From assembly GCF_000426065.1 (NCBI RefSeq), contig NZ_AUEQ01000015.1, positions 1 to 64,000 on the forward strand: 64,000 bases of DNA, read 5' to 3'. Every line of letters begins with the position of its first letter. The first letter of the stretch is position 1. Both the position numbers and the translations under genes were made by a program. Positions 34,833 through 43,483 of this stretch are shown piece after piece. Under the pieces are notes generated by a model, which saw only the letters and a list, made by a program, of their open reading frames with translations, searched no databases and had not been told where the DNA came from. Source of the stretch: Mycobacterium sp. URHD0025 (lineage in GTDB: Bacteria > Actinomycetota > Actinomycetes > Mycobacteriales > Mycobacteriaceae).

Positions 34833-36395
34833 CTAGTGCGCGAAATGCCTTGCACCGGTGAGGTACAACGTGATGCCGGCAGCCTCGGCAGCGGCCGTCA
34901 CCTCAGCGTCGCGCACCGATCCGCCGGGGTGCACGATCGCCTTGACACCGGCATTCGTCAGCGTCTCGAGGCCGTCGGGGAACGGGAAGAACGCATCGGA
35001 GGCGCCCACCGAACCGGTCACGCGGTCGCCCGCCCGCTGCACGGCCAGCCTGGCCGCGTCGACGCGATTCACCTGCCCCATACCGACACCCACGGTCGCG
35101 CCATCCTTGGCGATCACGATGGCGTTGGACTTCACCGCACGGCAGGCCCGCCAGGCGAACGCCAGATCGCTCAGAGTCTGCGGGTCGGCGGGCGCACCGG
35201 TGGCCAGCGTCCAGTTCGCCGGATCGTCACCCGCCGCGTCGAGTGCGTCGCGCTGCTGCAGCAGCACCCCGCCGCTGATCTGGCGCAGCTCGACGCCACC
35301 GACCAGCGGCTCCGACGCCACCAGGATGCGGATGTTCTTCTTGCGGGCCAAGATCTCGACGGCACCGGGCTCGTACGCCGGGGCGACGATGACCTCGGTG
35401 AAGATGTCGGCAACGGTCTCGGCCATCTCGACACTGACCTCGGTGTTGGAGGCGATGACGCCACCGAACGCACTCAGCGGATCACACTCGTGGGCCTTGC
35501 GATGCGCATCAGCCACCGACTCCGAGGAGATCGCGATGCCACACGGGTTGGCGTGCTTGATGATCGCCACGCAGATCTCTTCGTGGTCGAACGCCGCCCG
35601 CCACGCCGCGTCGGCATCGGTGTAGTTGTTGTAGGACATTTCCTTGCCGTGCAGCTGCTCGGCTTGGGCCAGCCCCGGCCATGCGGAGTCGTCGCGATAC
35701 ACCGCGGCCTGCTGATGCGGGTTCTCGCCGTAGCGCAGCACCGCGCTGCGATGCCAGGTGCCGCCAAACCACTGCGGCAGCTTCTGCGCGGGCTCTTCCG
35801 GCGCCAGCGTCGACCCCATCCAGCTGGCCACCGCCACGTCGTACTCGGCGGTGTGCCGGAATGCCAACGACGCCAGAATCTTCCGCTCGGCCAGAGTGAA
35901 GCCCCCGGCCCGCACCGCGGCCAGCACACCGTCATAGCCCAGCGGATCCACCACCACGGCCACACTCGGATGGTTCTTGGCGGCCGCACGCACCATCGAC
36001 GGCCCGCCGATGTCGATCTGCTCGACACACTCGTCCACAGATGCCCCGGACTCCACGGTCTCGGAGAACGGGTACAGGTTCACCACCACGAGTTCGAACG
36101 CCTCGACCTGAAGTTCCTGCAGCGCCGCAACATGTTCGGCCTTGCGGGTATCGGCCAGCAGTCCGGCGTGCACTCGCGGGTGCAGCGTCTTGACGCGGCC
36201 GTCGAGCACCTCGGGGAAACCCGTCACCTCTTCCACCGGCGTGACCGGAACACCGGCGGCGGCAATCGTTTTGGCGGTCGATCCGGTGGAGACGATGGCC
36301 ACGCCCGCCTCATGCAGGCCGCGGGCCAGATCGGCCAGGCCGGTCTTGTCATAGACACTGATCAGCGCTCGCCGGATCGGTTTCTTCTCGCTCAC
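34833..36395 (-). CDS. purH: Bifunctional AICAR formyltransferase/IMP cyclohydrolase
   Basis: Last two steps of IMP synthesis: formylation of AICAR with 10-formyl-THF and ring closure. 520 aa. The IMP cyclohydrolase (MGS-like) domain (about 1-200) shows RRALISVYDKTGLADLARGL, GRVKTLHPRVHAGLL and IDIGGPSMVRAAAKNH. The AICARFT domain shows LRYGENPHQQAAVYRD, KHANPCGIAIS, CDPLSAFGGVIASN and the C-terminal FFPFPDGLETLTNAGVKAI and HPGGSVRDAEV. The GTG start overlaps the purN stop by 4 bases; same purN-purH order as Rv0956-Rv0957. Confidence 0.97.
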   Translation of the reverse strand: MSEKKPIRRALISVYDKTGLADLARGLHEAGVAIVSTGSTAKTIAAAGVPVTPVEEVTGFPEVLDGRVKTLHPRVHAGLLADTRKAEHVAALQELQVEAFELVVVNLYPFSETVESGASVDECVEQIDIGGPSMVRAAAKNHPSVAVVVDPLGYDGVLAAVRAGGFTLAERKILASLAFRHTAEYDVAVASWMGSTLAPEEPAQKLPQWFGGTWHRSAVLRYGENPHQQAAVYRDDSAWPGLAQAEQLHGKEMSYNNYTDADAAWRAAFDHEEICVAIIKHANPCGIAISSESVADAHRKAHECDPLSAFGGVIASNTEVSVEMAETVADIFTEVIVAPAYEPGAVEILARKKNIRILVASEPLVGGVELRQISGGVLLQQRDALDAAGDDPANWTLATGAPADPQTLSDLAFAWRACRAVKSNAIVIAKDGATVGVGMGQVNRVDAARLAVQRAGDRVTGSVGASDAFFPFPDGLETLTNAGVKAIVHPGGSVRDAEVTAAAEAAGITLYLTGARHFAH

Positions 36396-37021
36396 CCTAT
36401 GGTCGCCTTTCGTCCAGTCCAGGTCACGCCGCGGATTGCCAGCGCGGCCAACACATCCACGAGCAGTCGACGTTCGACCACCTTGATGCGCTCATGCAAA
36501 GTCTCTTCAGTGTCATCATCGAGCACCTCGACGGCCTGCTGGGCCAGAATCGGCCCGGTATCCATCCCGGAGTCCACGAGATGCACCGTGCAGCCCGTCA
36601 CCCGCACGCCATACGCCAGCGCCTCGGGCACCGCATGCGCGCCGGGAAAAGCGGGCAGCAACGCCGGATGGGTGTTGACCACGCGGCCCGGGAATCGGGA
36701 AAGGAATTGGCCGCCGAGAATTTTCATGAACCCGGCCGAGACCACCAAGTCGGGTTCGTGTTCGGCGGTGGCCGCGGTGAGTGCGGCATCCCAGGCGTCG
36801 CGGTCGGGGTAGTCGCCCAGCCGGCAGGTGTAGGACGGCAATCCCGCCGCTGCCGCGATGTCCACCGCGGCACACTTCCGGTCGGTTCCTACCGCGACCA
36901 CGCGCGCCGGATAGTCATCATTGGCGGCGGCCAGTAGCGAGGCGAGCAACGACCCTGTCCCCGAAGCCAGCACTACCAGCCGTGCCGGTGCACTCGGGGG
37001 CACTCGTAGCGGTTGCTGCAC
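36392..37021 (-). CDS. purN: Phosphoribosylglycinamide formyltransferase
   Basis: GAR transformylase using 10-formyl-THF, 209 aa from a GTG at 37021 (frame extends to 37045). Motifs: LVVLASGTGSLLASLLAA (phosphate loop), VSAGFMKILGGQFLSRFPGRVVNTHPALLPAFPG, containing the catalytic Asn-His, and HLVDSGMDTGPILAQ with the catalytic Asp. The length fits the 215-aa M. tuberculosis enzyme. The GTG start was chosen because family homology begins at QPLRVPPSAP. Coupled to purH. Confidence 0.96.
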   Translation of the reverse strand: MQQPLRVPPSAPARLVVLASGTGSLLASLLAAANDDYPARVVAVGTDRKCAAVDIAAAAGLPSYTCRLGDYPDRDAWDAALTAATAEHEPDLVVSAGFMKILGGQFLSRFPGRVVNTHPALLPAFPGAHAVPEALAYGVRVTGCTVHLVDSGMDTGPILAQQAVEVLDDDTEETLHERIKVVERRLLVDVLAALAIRGVTWTGRKATIG

Positions 37022-37031
37022 GCGCAGCAGC

Positions 37032-38588
37032 CTAGTCGCCCGCACGGCGCGACTGATCGCCGGTCACTGGGTCGTCGGGCATGTCGTCGACGATGAAGTG
37101 CTCCTCGGGATCGTCGTCGAGGTCTTCGTAGCGCGGGGGACGCGGTTCGTAGACGGTTTCCTGCACGTCGTCGTATTTATCGTCGTCGTATTTATCGTCG
37201 TCGTATTTATCGTCGTCGTATTCGTCGTCGCCGTGTTCGTCGTACTCGCCCGGCACCGCCTCCGGTTCGACGGGCTCGTCCGCCGTCGGCTCCTCGGCAG
37301 ACCACGACACCAGCGGCTGGTCAGGTTCGGGCTCGGGTTCGGGACCGACCTCGTCGTCCGACTCGACGTACTCGGCGTACTCGACCTCATCCTCGGGCTC
37401 GGGCTCCGGAGCGGTCTCGGACTCGACCGGCTCGGGTTTGGGCGGCACGACGGGGCGGGGCTTGCGGGTCAGGCCACCGGACATGGCCACGGTCAGCCCG
37501 CCGATCCCGGCGAACCAGAGGAACACCGCGGGCGCGAACGTCGTCTGATCCACCCCGACGTCGCCGAAGTTGCCCAGCCGACCGCCACCGGCATAGCCGA
37601 GCAAAGCCATCGTCAGCGCCGCCAGAACCGATGCCACCAGCAACTTGCCCGTCGCCGCCCCGATCGGCAACGGCCGCCGCGCACACTGCTGGCCCAGCGC
37701 CACCGCCGAGGCCGCTCCCACGATCAGCAGCGCCACCCAGATGGGGCCCAACGGCGGCGTGGGCACCGCGGCCAGCACCGGCACCGCGGGGATGTCGCCG
37801 CCGAACACCGTGAACGAACTGAAAGCGGCCAACCCCACATGGGCGCTGGATCCGACCGCCATGGCCGACGCGCCCACGATCACGTTGGGGATGTAGAGGA
37901 TCGACAGCAGGGTCAGGCTGAGCTGGCCGAAGAGGCTGTCGGTGATCGCGAACAGGTCGTGCATCGTGCCCCAGTGCACCACCAGCGACATGGCCGTCAC
38001 CGCCCCGGAAAGACCGAAAAGGGCCAGCACACCGGCGGTCGCGGCGCGGAACGCCTCAGGCAGCCAGCCCGGCAGGGGCGAGGCAGCCAGCGTCCGCCTG
38101 CCAACCTTCGAGCCGACCCCGATCAATGCGCCGATCACATGCACGATCAGCACGCTGCAGAACGCGCGCAGGGCGCTGGGGGTTTGCAGTTCGCTGATCA
38201 CCGAGGCTGCGTCATGAATGACGGCCAACAGGATGGCCGCGATCAGAATCGGTCCGCCCAACGCTGAGGCGACGACCCAACGAGTGACGAACCAGGAGGA
38301 ATTGGCGGCAGTGGCCGCGGCCGTCGTGCGCGCGGTGCCCCAGATCATCGCCAGCACCGGCAGCAGGGGCATCACCCCGAGTTCGCGGCCGCCGATCGAC
38401 ACCGGCACCTGATGCACGCCCAGCCACATGCTGGCGATCGCACCGAGCGCGCCCGTCATGTCGCTGTTGGCGATGAGCAGTTGCAACAGCACAACCGCGG
38501 CAATGACCACCAGCGCTACGACGGACGGCCCGAAGGCGACCCGGAGCAGATCACGTGCCTGGCGGGTGCCGACTGGCCGGTTACTCAC
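37032..38588 (-). CDS. perM: PerM-like polytopic membrane protein (DUF6350)
   Basis: Integral membrane protein, 518 aa from the GTG at 38588 (RBS GAGGAG). About ten hydrophobic segments fill residues 15-400 (for example VVALVVIAAVVLLQLLIANS, VLALFGLSGAVTAMSLVVHW, LIVGAASAVALGQQCA). The cytoplasmic tail is Glu/Asp/Pro rich and includes four YDDDK-type repeats. Position beside purN corresponds to Rv0955 (perM), reported to be needed for magnesium-dependent cell division and persistence in M. tuberculosis. Probably part of the division/envelope machinery along with the upstream DUF5336 gene. Confidence 0.85.
   Translation of the reverse strand: MSNRPVGTRQARDLLRVAFGPSVVALVVIAAVVLLQLLIANSDMTGALGAIASMWLGVHQVPVSIGGRELGVMPLLPVLAMIWGTARTTAAATAANSSWFVTRWVVASALGGPILIAAILLAVIHDAASVISELQTPSALRAFCSVLIVHVIGALIGVGSKVGRRTLAASPLPGWLPEAFRAATAGVLALFGLSGAVTAMSLVVHWGTMHDLFAITDSLFGQLSLTLLSILYIPNVIVGASAMAVGSSAHVGLAAFSSFTVFGGDIPAVPVLAAVPTPPLGPIWVALLIVGAASAVALGQQCARRPLPIGAATGKLLVASVLAALTMALLGYAGGGRLGNFGDVGVDQTTFAPAVFLWFAGIGGLTVAMSGGLTRKPRPVVPPKPEPVESETAPEPEPEDEVEYAEYVESDDEVGPEPEPEPDQPLVSWSAEEPTADEPVEPEAVPGEYDEHGDDEYDDDKYDDDKYDDDKYDDVQETVYEPRPPRYEDLDDDPEEHFIVDDMPDDPVTGDQSRRAGD
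37167..37226. repeat. 15-base in-frame tandem repeat in perM
   Basis: Three exact copies of GTCGTCGTATTTATC plus a fourth diverging in its last bases, encoding repeated Asp-Asp-Lys-Tyr-Asp units in the acidic tail. The AT-rich codons contrast with the surrounding GC-rich sequence. Copy number may vary between strains without breaking the frame. Confidence 0.9.
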
Positions 38589-38610
38589 TTGCTGGGCTGC
38601 TCCTCGCAAT

Positions 38611-38645
38611 GATCGGCGCGTGCGCGGGAAGCGCACGCGCCGATC
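38611..38645 (-). terminator. Strong hairpin between the DUF5336 gene and perM
   Basis: Perfect 15-base arms GATCGGCGCGTGCGC / GCGCACGCGCCGATC with a 5-base loop, starting 4 bases past the upstream stop and ending 23 bases before the perM GTG. No T run. It may terminate or attenuate read-through, or stabilise the upstream mRNA. Confidence 0.7.
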
Positions 38646-38648
38646 AGC

Positions 38649-39488
38649 TTACGACGACGCGGGGCCAGATTGCTGTGAAGGCGACTGCTGTGCCTGCGGC
38701 TGTGCCGGGACAGAGCTGGTGGGCGCCGACGAACCCGACTGCTGCGGCTGGCCGTAGGTGGGGTAGCCGGTCGGAGGGGTCGGCGGGCCGCTCGGCTGCT
38801 GACCCTGCTGGCCCTGCGGCGACTGAACGGGGAAACCACCGGTGTTCGACGAACCCGAGTAACCGCCGTACTGCGACGGGTAACCGGGACGCTGCGGCTG
38901 AGCCTGCTGGTAGGGCTGGCCACCATGCTGCGGCTGGTGCTGCTGACCGTAGTACTGCGACGGGCCACCGTACTGGCCGTACTGCGGCTGCTGGTCGAAC
39001 TGGGGCTTGGGCGCCGGAGGCGTGATGATGCCTGCATCGAACAGCAGCGCGGTGATGGCGGCGCCGGCCTCGACCAGAGTGAGCACGAGAAGCGTGTACA
39101 GCGTCCAGTCGGCATCGCTGCCTGCGGCCACCAGAAGCGTGATCGAGAGCAGGAACGCCAGGGTCGCGAGGACAGCCGCCACGGCGCCGCGGTTCTTCTG
39201 CTTGGGCAGCAGGCTCACGCCGGCCAACAGTCCGGCCACCAAGGCCAGCGGCACGATCAGGGTGCCGAGCACGACCTGGAGCTCGAGAGCGAAACTCACG
39301 AAGTAGGTGAGCAGGCCCGCAACGGCCACGACGGCCAGCAGGATCTCGGGCAACTTGTTCTCACCGGGTGCGGCGTTGGCCGGAGCGGCGGGCGCAGGAG
39401 CCGGTACAGCCTTGGCGAACTGCTGGGTTGCATCGAACTGCGAACCCGGCTGCGGCGGGTATCCGGGGTTACTGGGCGGGTAGGTCAT
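38649..39488 (-). CDS. DUF5336 membrane protein (34-kDa antigen/Rv0954-like)
   Basis: 279 aa. Short Pro-rich N-terminus (MTYPPSNPGYPPQPGSQF), four hydrophobic helices between about 47 and 155 (ILLAVVAVAGLLTYFVSFAL, GTLIVPLALVAGLLAGVSLL, VLATLAFLLSITLLVAAG, TLLVLTLVEAGAAITALLF), then a long Gln/Pro/Gly/Tyr-rich disordered tail. M. tuberculosis Rv0954 is reported as a member of the cell division complex, in keeping with the next gene being perM. The ATG at 39488 is followed by the family start. Confidence 0.85.
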   Translation of the reverse strand: MTYPPSNPGYPPQPGSQFDATQQFAKAVPAPAPAAPANAAPGENKLPEILLAVVAVAGLLTYFVSFALELQVVLGTLIVPLALVAGLLAGVSLLPKQKNRGAVAAVLATLAFLLSITLLVAAGSDADWTLYTLLVLTLVEAGAAITALLFDAGIITPPAPKPQFDQQPQYGQYGGPSQYYGQQHQPQHGGQPYQQAQPQRPGYPSQYGGYSGSSNTGGFPVQSPQGQQGQQPSGPPTPPTGYPTYGQPQQSGSSAPTSSVPAQPQAQQSPSQQSGPASS

Positions 39489-39622
39489 GACCTCTCCTGT
39501 GCTATCGAGCTTCGCGACGTGTGTTCACGCAGGCATGAATACCGACCACGTGAGCGATTCGAGCTTCCACGCTAGCGCACCCAGCTGGGTGTCGGGCGTG
39601 CGCGCGTGGTGTCGGAGCGGTC

Positions 39623-40753
39623 TCAAGCTGATACCAGGACGGGTGTGTCGGCGGAATCTGTTTCGCTGGCCTCGATTTCGCGCACCAGCGGCAGAACCTT
39701 CGCGCCGAAGTACTCGATTTCCTCTTGGAAATGCAGGAATCCGCCCAGGATGAGGTCCACGCCACGTTTGCGGTATGCGGCAATGCGTTCGGCGATCTGC
39801 TCGGGTGTGCCGATCAATTGTGTGCGGAAGCCGTCGTTGTACTGCACCAGATCCTCAAAACTGGAATCGGCCCACATACCCTTCTTGTCACCGGTTGAGT
39901 TGCCTGCCTGTTGCACCGCACTGCGGAAGCCTTCGACCGCGGGCTTGTTGGCCTTGGCGACGATCTCTTTCAGTGTCTCCTTTGCTTCCTTTTCGGTGTC
40001 GCGGGCGATGATGAAGCCGTTCAGACCGACCCTCACCTCACGGCCTGCGTCACGGGCATGGTCGCGGACCTCGACAACCTGTTCGGTGATGCCCTCGAAG
40101 TCTTTGCCGTTCGAGAAGTACCAGTCCGCGTAATGGCCGCCGTTGCGCCGCGCGGCGGTGGAATTGCCGCCCTGGAACAACTCGGGGTTGGGCCGCTCGG
40201 CGGTATTGAGGGGCTTGGGCTTGAGGGTGAAATCGTGGATGCGGTAGAAATCGCCGCGGAAGTCCACGTCGTCCTCTGTCCAGATCTTGCGTAACACCTG
40301 CAGGAACTCCGCACTGCGGCGGTAGCGCTCGTCGTGCTCGAGCCACGGTTCGCCCAGGTGGGTGAACTCGTCCTTGAACCAGCCCGAGACGACGTTGACC
40401 GCGAAACGGCCATTGCTGAGGTGATCGGCGGTAGCGCCGAGCTTGGCCAGCACGGCCGGCTGCCACAGGCCGGGGTGCACCGCGGCGATGACCTTGAGTC
40501 TCTCGGTGGCCAGCAACAAGGCGAGGCTGAAGCTGGTGGATTCGTGCTGGTACTCGGCGCCGTAGCTGGCCTCATAGCGAACCTGACTGAGGGCGTACTC
40601 GAAGCCGTTGTTCTCCGCGGTCTGGGCCAGCTTCTTGTTGTACTCGTAGTTCCAGTCGGTGCGCTGCTCGATATCGCTGGTCACGAGGCCGCCGCTGACG
40701 TTGGGCACCCAGTAGGCGAACTTGACGTGGTCGGCGATGCGTTCAGTCGTCAT
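39623..40753 (-). CDS. sfnG: FMNH2-dependent dimethylsulfone monooxygenase SfnG-like
   Basis: LLM (bacterial luciferase-like) oxygenase, 376 aa from the ATG at 40753. Very close to SfnG by eye: VKFAYWVPNVSGGLVTSDIEQRTDW, FEYALSQVRYEASYGAEYQHES, RFAVNVVSGWFKDEF, GEPWLEHDERYRRS and SSFEDLVQYNDGF. SfnG converts dimethylsulfone with reduced FMN to methanesulfinate, feeding organosulfur scavenging. A reductase partner is not adjacent. It is divergent from the F420-type LLM gene with 140 bases between starts; an SsuABC-like transporter lies 13 kb away. Upstream in-frame codons before the ATG lack family similarity. Confidence 0.88.
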   Translation of the reverse strand: MTTERIADHVKFAYWVPNVSGGLVTSDIEQRTDWNYEYNKKLAQTAENNGFEYALSQVRYEASYGAEYQHESTSFSLALLLATERLKVIAAVHPGLWQPAVLAKLGATADHLSNGRFAVNVVSGWFKDEFTHLGEPWLEHDERYRRSAEFLQVLRKIWTEDDVDFRGDFYRIHDFTLKPKPLNTAERPNPELFQGGNSTAARRNGGHYADWYFSNGKDFEGITEQVVEVRDHARDAGREVRVGLNGFIIARDTEKEAKETLKEIVAKANKPAVEGFRSAVQQAGNSTGDKKGMWADSSFEDLVQYNDGFRTQLIGTPEQIAERIAAYRKRGVDLILGGFLHFQEEIEYFGAKVLPLVREIEASETDSADTPVLVSA

Positions 40754-40870
40754 GTCGAGGATCCCAGCAAACGCCCGCGCCGCCGTCGCGGGTATCGCTC
40801 GCGGTGAAGTTTTCTCGTTCTGAGCGAGTTCCGAGCCGCCCAACGAGACGGACCGTCTTGCTACTCGGAC

Positions 40871-40884
40871 TGAAACACGTTCTA
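40871..40884. promoter_or_regulatory. KstR-like operator
   Basis: TGAAACACGTTCTA fits the TNNAACNNGTTNNA consensus of KstR, the TetR repressor of cholesterol catabolism, at every fixed position. It lies 9 bases upstream of the ATG at 40894 and about 118 bases from the sfnG start. Site occupancy is inferred. Confidence 0.55.
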
Positions 40885-40893
40885 ATTCTGGAC

Positions 40894-41742
40894 ATGGACT
40901 ATGGGCTCGTTCTCTTCACCAGTGACCGCGGCATTGCCCCGGCCAAGGCCGCCAAACTCGCCGACGATCACGGCTTCACGACGTTCTACGTGCCGGAGCA
41001 CACCCATATCCCCATCAAACGGGAGGCCGCTCACCCCACCACCGGCGACGAGTCCCTGCCCGACGATCGCTACATGCGCACCCTCGATCCGTGGGTGTCG
41101 CTGGGCACCGCGTGCGCGGTGACCTCGCGGGTGCGGCTGTCGACGGCCGTCGCGCTGCCCGTCGAGCACGACCCGATCACGCTGGCCAAGTCCATCGCCA
41201 CTCTGGACCACCTGTCCGGCGGTCGCGTCTCGTTGGGCGTCGGATTCGGCTGGAACACAGACGAACTCGCCGACCACAAAGTTCCGCCGGGTCGCCGCCG
41301 CACCATGTTGCGCGAATACCTGGAAGCCATGCGTGCGCTGTGGACCGAGGAAGAAGCCTCGTACGAAGGCGAATTCGTGAACTTCGGACCGTCGTGGGCC
41401 TGGCCCAAGCCCGTGCAGTCACACATCCCGGTGCTGGTCGGCGCGGCCGGCAACGAGAAGAACTTCAAGTGGATCGCCAAGTCGGCCGACGGCTGGATCA
41501 CCACACCGCGCGACTTCAACATCGACGAACCGGTCAAGCTGCTGCAGGACACCTGGGCTGCCGCCGGGCGCTCGGGCGCACCCCAGATCGTGGCGCTGGA
41601 CTTCAAGCCGGACCCTGAGAAGCTTGCGCACTGGCGCGAACTGGGCGTCACCGAGGTGCTGTTCGGGCTTCCGGACAAGTCCGAGGCCGACGTGGCCGCC
41701 TACGTCGAGCGGCTCGCGGGCAAGCTGGCGTCGCTCGTCTAG
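40894..41742 (+). CDS. LLM-class F420-dependent oxidoreductase (Rv0953c-like)
   Basis: 282 aa; luciferase-like TIM barrel of the TIGR03619 type that usually uses coenzyme F420. Motifs: MDYGLVLFTSDRGIAPAKAA, FYVPEHTHIP, LSTAVALPVEHDPITLAKSIATLDHLSGGRVSLGVGFGWN and PVLVGAAGNEKNFKWIAKSADGWITTP. Substrate unknown. The ATG at 40894 gives the family start; the longer frame is rejected. A KstR-like site just upstream suggests steroid-linked control. In M. tuberculosis its homologue sits beside sucD, whereas here 8 kb separate them. Confidence 0.88.
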   Translation: MDYGLVLFTSDRGIAPAKAAKLADDHGFTTFYVPEHTHIPIKREAAHPTTGDESLPDDRYMRTLDPWVSLGTACAVTSRVRLSTAVALPVEHDPITLAKSIATLDHLSGGRVSLGVGFGWNTDELADHKVPPGRRRTMLREYLEAMRALWTEEEASYEGEFVNFGPSWAWPKPVQSHIPVLVGAAGNEKNFKWIAKSADGWITTPRDFNIDEPVKLLQDTWAAAGRSGAPQIVALDFKPDPEKLAHWRELGVTEVLFGLPDKSEADVAAYVERLAGKLASLV

Positions 41743-41779
41743 CTCGCGCTTGCTTTTCGCGCCGGCTTTCCGCGCCGAG

Positions 41780-41828
41780 ATCAACGCCAGGGTCGTAAAA
41801 GTTCGAGGGGAACGACCCTGGCGTTGAT
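41780..41828. terminator. Bidirectional hairpin between convergent genes
   Basis: Perfect 17-base arms ATCAACGCCAGGGTCGT / ACGACCCTGGCGTTGAT with a 15-base loop, centred between the stops at 41742 (+) and 41854 (-). T-rich bases follow on the plus side. It shares the CAGGGTCGT core with repeats at 33461-33523 and 58689-58728. Confidence 0.75.
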
Positions 41829-41853
41829 TTTGTGGTTCGGCTGACGGGGCGTG

Positions 41854-43380
41854 CTACGCCAGCGTCGCAGTGTTCCGCTTCTCGCTGGATGCCACGACGA
41901 TCGACGCGCCCAGTGGCTCACCGTCGCAGAGCAATTCCAGCAGCGCCTCGTCGGTAGTCGTCGCCAGGAAGCGGCTGCCGTCGGCGTCCAGGCGCCCGAT
42001 GATGATGCCGGTGCGCGGCGTCCAGTCATAGCGCACCGTGTAAGTCTCGATTGTCGCTGAGCCGTCGGCCTTTTCGGTGATGGCCACGCGTTCCTGCGTG
42101 TTGAACTCCTCCTGCAGAGTGGCGCAGCCGTCGGCCACCCAATCGCCCGGCTCAGTGGAGTAGATGCCGACCGAGTACTTGCTCGCGATACCGCCGTTGC
42201 CGCCGACAAGGGCGAATCGTCCTGGCTTGTCGCGCATTTCACTGACAGCTTCGGCAATGCCGTGCATGGAGTAGTTGTTGCCCGGGCCGCCGAAGAAGGG
42301 CAGGCCACCCGTGAGTGTCAGACCTCGCTCATCGTCGGGCGCCAACCCGGTGCCGTCACAGATGTTGAACACCGGAAACGGGAAGCAACTGTAGAGATCG
42401 AACGCCGCGACGTCGTCAAGGCTGATGCCGGCGACCCGGAGGGCTTCATTCACCGCGATCACCGCCGCATCGCTGTACCCGAGTTCGGTGCGCTCCAGCA
42501 GCTTGATTTCCTTCATGTCGGCATGTCCGCGGAGGTACACCCACTTCTCTTCGGGCACACCGAGTTTCCGTGCGGTCTCCACCGACATCAGCAACACCGC
42601 GGCGCCCTGGTTGACCTGATCGCGGGCCACCATCATGCGTGGGTAGGGGTCACAGATCATCCGGTTGCTCTCGGTGACCGTGGCCAGCTCCTCGGCCGAA
42701 CGCTCCACCGGAGACGACGAATAGGGGTTCTTGGCAGCCACTTTCGAGAAGGGGGCGAACAGCTCGGCCATCGCCTGCCGGTAGTCGGCCACCGTTAGCC
42801 CGAGCCGGGCCCGGCGCGCATTCTCCAGCAGGCCGTACTGCACCGGGGCGCCGATCAGCCCGTGCTTGATCGTGTACTCGTCGAAGATGCCGTCGTACCC
42901 GAAGCCGCGGTCCTCCAACTGACCCTCGATGGTCTCGGAGTGATCGGGCTTGTCGTCGCGCTTGGAGAAGTGGCGCAGCGTGGAGGTGTTCTCCGAGCCG
43001 AACAACATCACCACGTCGGCCTCGCCTTTGGCGATGGCAGCGGAGAACTCGGTGACCAGATGCTGCGGGCTCTGGCCGCCGATCACCTCGAGGATGGCGC
43101 GGGCCGGCTCAGCACCGACGTTGCGCGCCACCGAGCGTGGATAGTTGTTCGATATGCCCAGGGTGGGCGTCTGCGGGCCGGAGATCTCGAACTGCCGAGT
43201 ACCCGCCACGGTGTCGATGGCTTGCGCCACGGCAGCAGCGTCGGCCCCGCAATCGTGGAGAGCTGCTTTGGCCGCCTCGGTGGCCAGCTCGACCGAGGAC
43301 ATCCCGCGGTAGCCGTCGAGATCGATGCGTTCGGTGAACTGTCCGACGCCGACGATGACGGGGGTGCGCGGATCGACCAT
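41854..43380 (-). CDS. SCP2-thiolase-like protein type 1 (TLP1)
   Basis: 508 aa. Thiolase superfamily start TPVIVGVGQFTERID with GGQSPQHLVTEFSAAI, followed by NEALRVAGISLDDVAAFDLYS and GGPGNNYSMHGIAEAV. In catalytic thiolases the region around GGQSPQ holds the nucleophilic Cys in a CSxG setting; none is seen here. About 100 extra C-terminal residues (WTPRTGIIIGRLDADGSRF) match the added domain of TLP1 known from M. smegmatis. Likely binds CoA or acyl-CoA without ordinary thiolase activity. The ATG at 43380 has AAGGAG. Annotated elsewhere as acetyl-CoA acetyltransferase, which may overstate its activity. Confidence 0.85.
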   Translation of the reverse strand: MVDPRTPVIVGVGQFTERIDLDGYRGMSSVELATEAAKAALHDCGADAAAVAQAIDTVAGTRQFEISGPQTPTLGISNNYPRSVARNVGAEPARAILEVIGGQSPQHLVTEFSAAIAKGEADVVMLFGSENTSTLRHFSKRDDKPDHSETIEGQLEDRGFGYDGIFDEYTIKHGLIGAPVQYGLLENARRARLGLTVADYRQAMAELFAPFSKVAAKNPYSSSPVERSAEELATVTESNRMICDPYPRMMVARDQVNQGAAVLLMSVETARKLGVPEEKWVYLRGHADMKEIKLLERTELGYSDAAVIAVNEALRVAGISLDDVAAFDLYSCFPFPVFNICDGTGLAPDDERGLTLTGGLPFFGGPGNNYSMHGIAEAVSEMRDKPGRFALVGGNGGIASKYSVGIYSTEPGDWVADGCATLQEEFNTQERVAITEKADGSATIETYTVRYDWTPRTGIIIGRLDADGSRFLATTTDEALLELLCDGEPLGASIVVASSEKRNTATLA

Positions 43381-43483
43381 GACAATCTCCTTGACGGGTG
43401 TTAATTCGCGAGGCTAACCGATTCAGGTTTGGAGAGGGAAATCGGTGCCCATCTGCCCTTATCAGGGGCATTAGGGTGAATGA

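Noticed and set aside
34668..36812. 714-aa plus-strand open frame over purH/purN
   Set aside because: Antisense shadow; purH and purN on the other strand are unambiguous.
43380..43430. IdeR-type iron box upstream of the thiolase-like gene
   Set aside because: Only a half-site-like GGCTAACC is present; the other half of the 19-base palindrome is missing.
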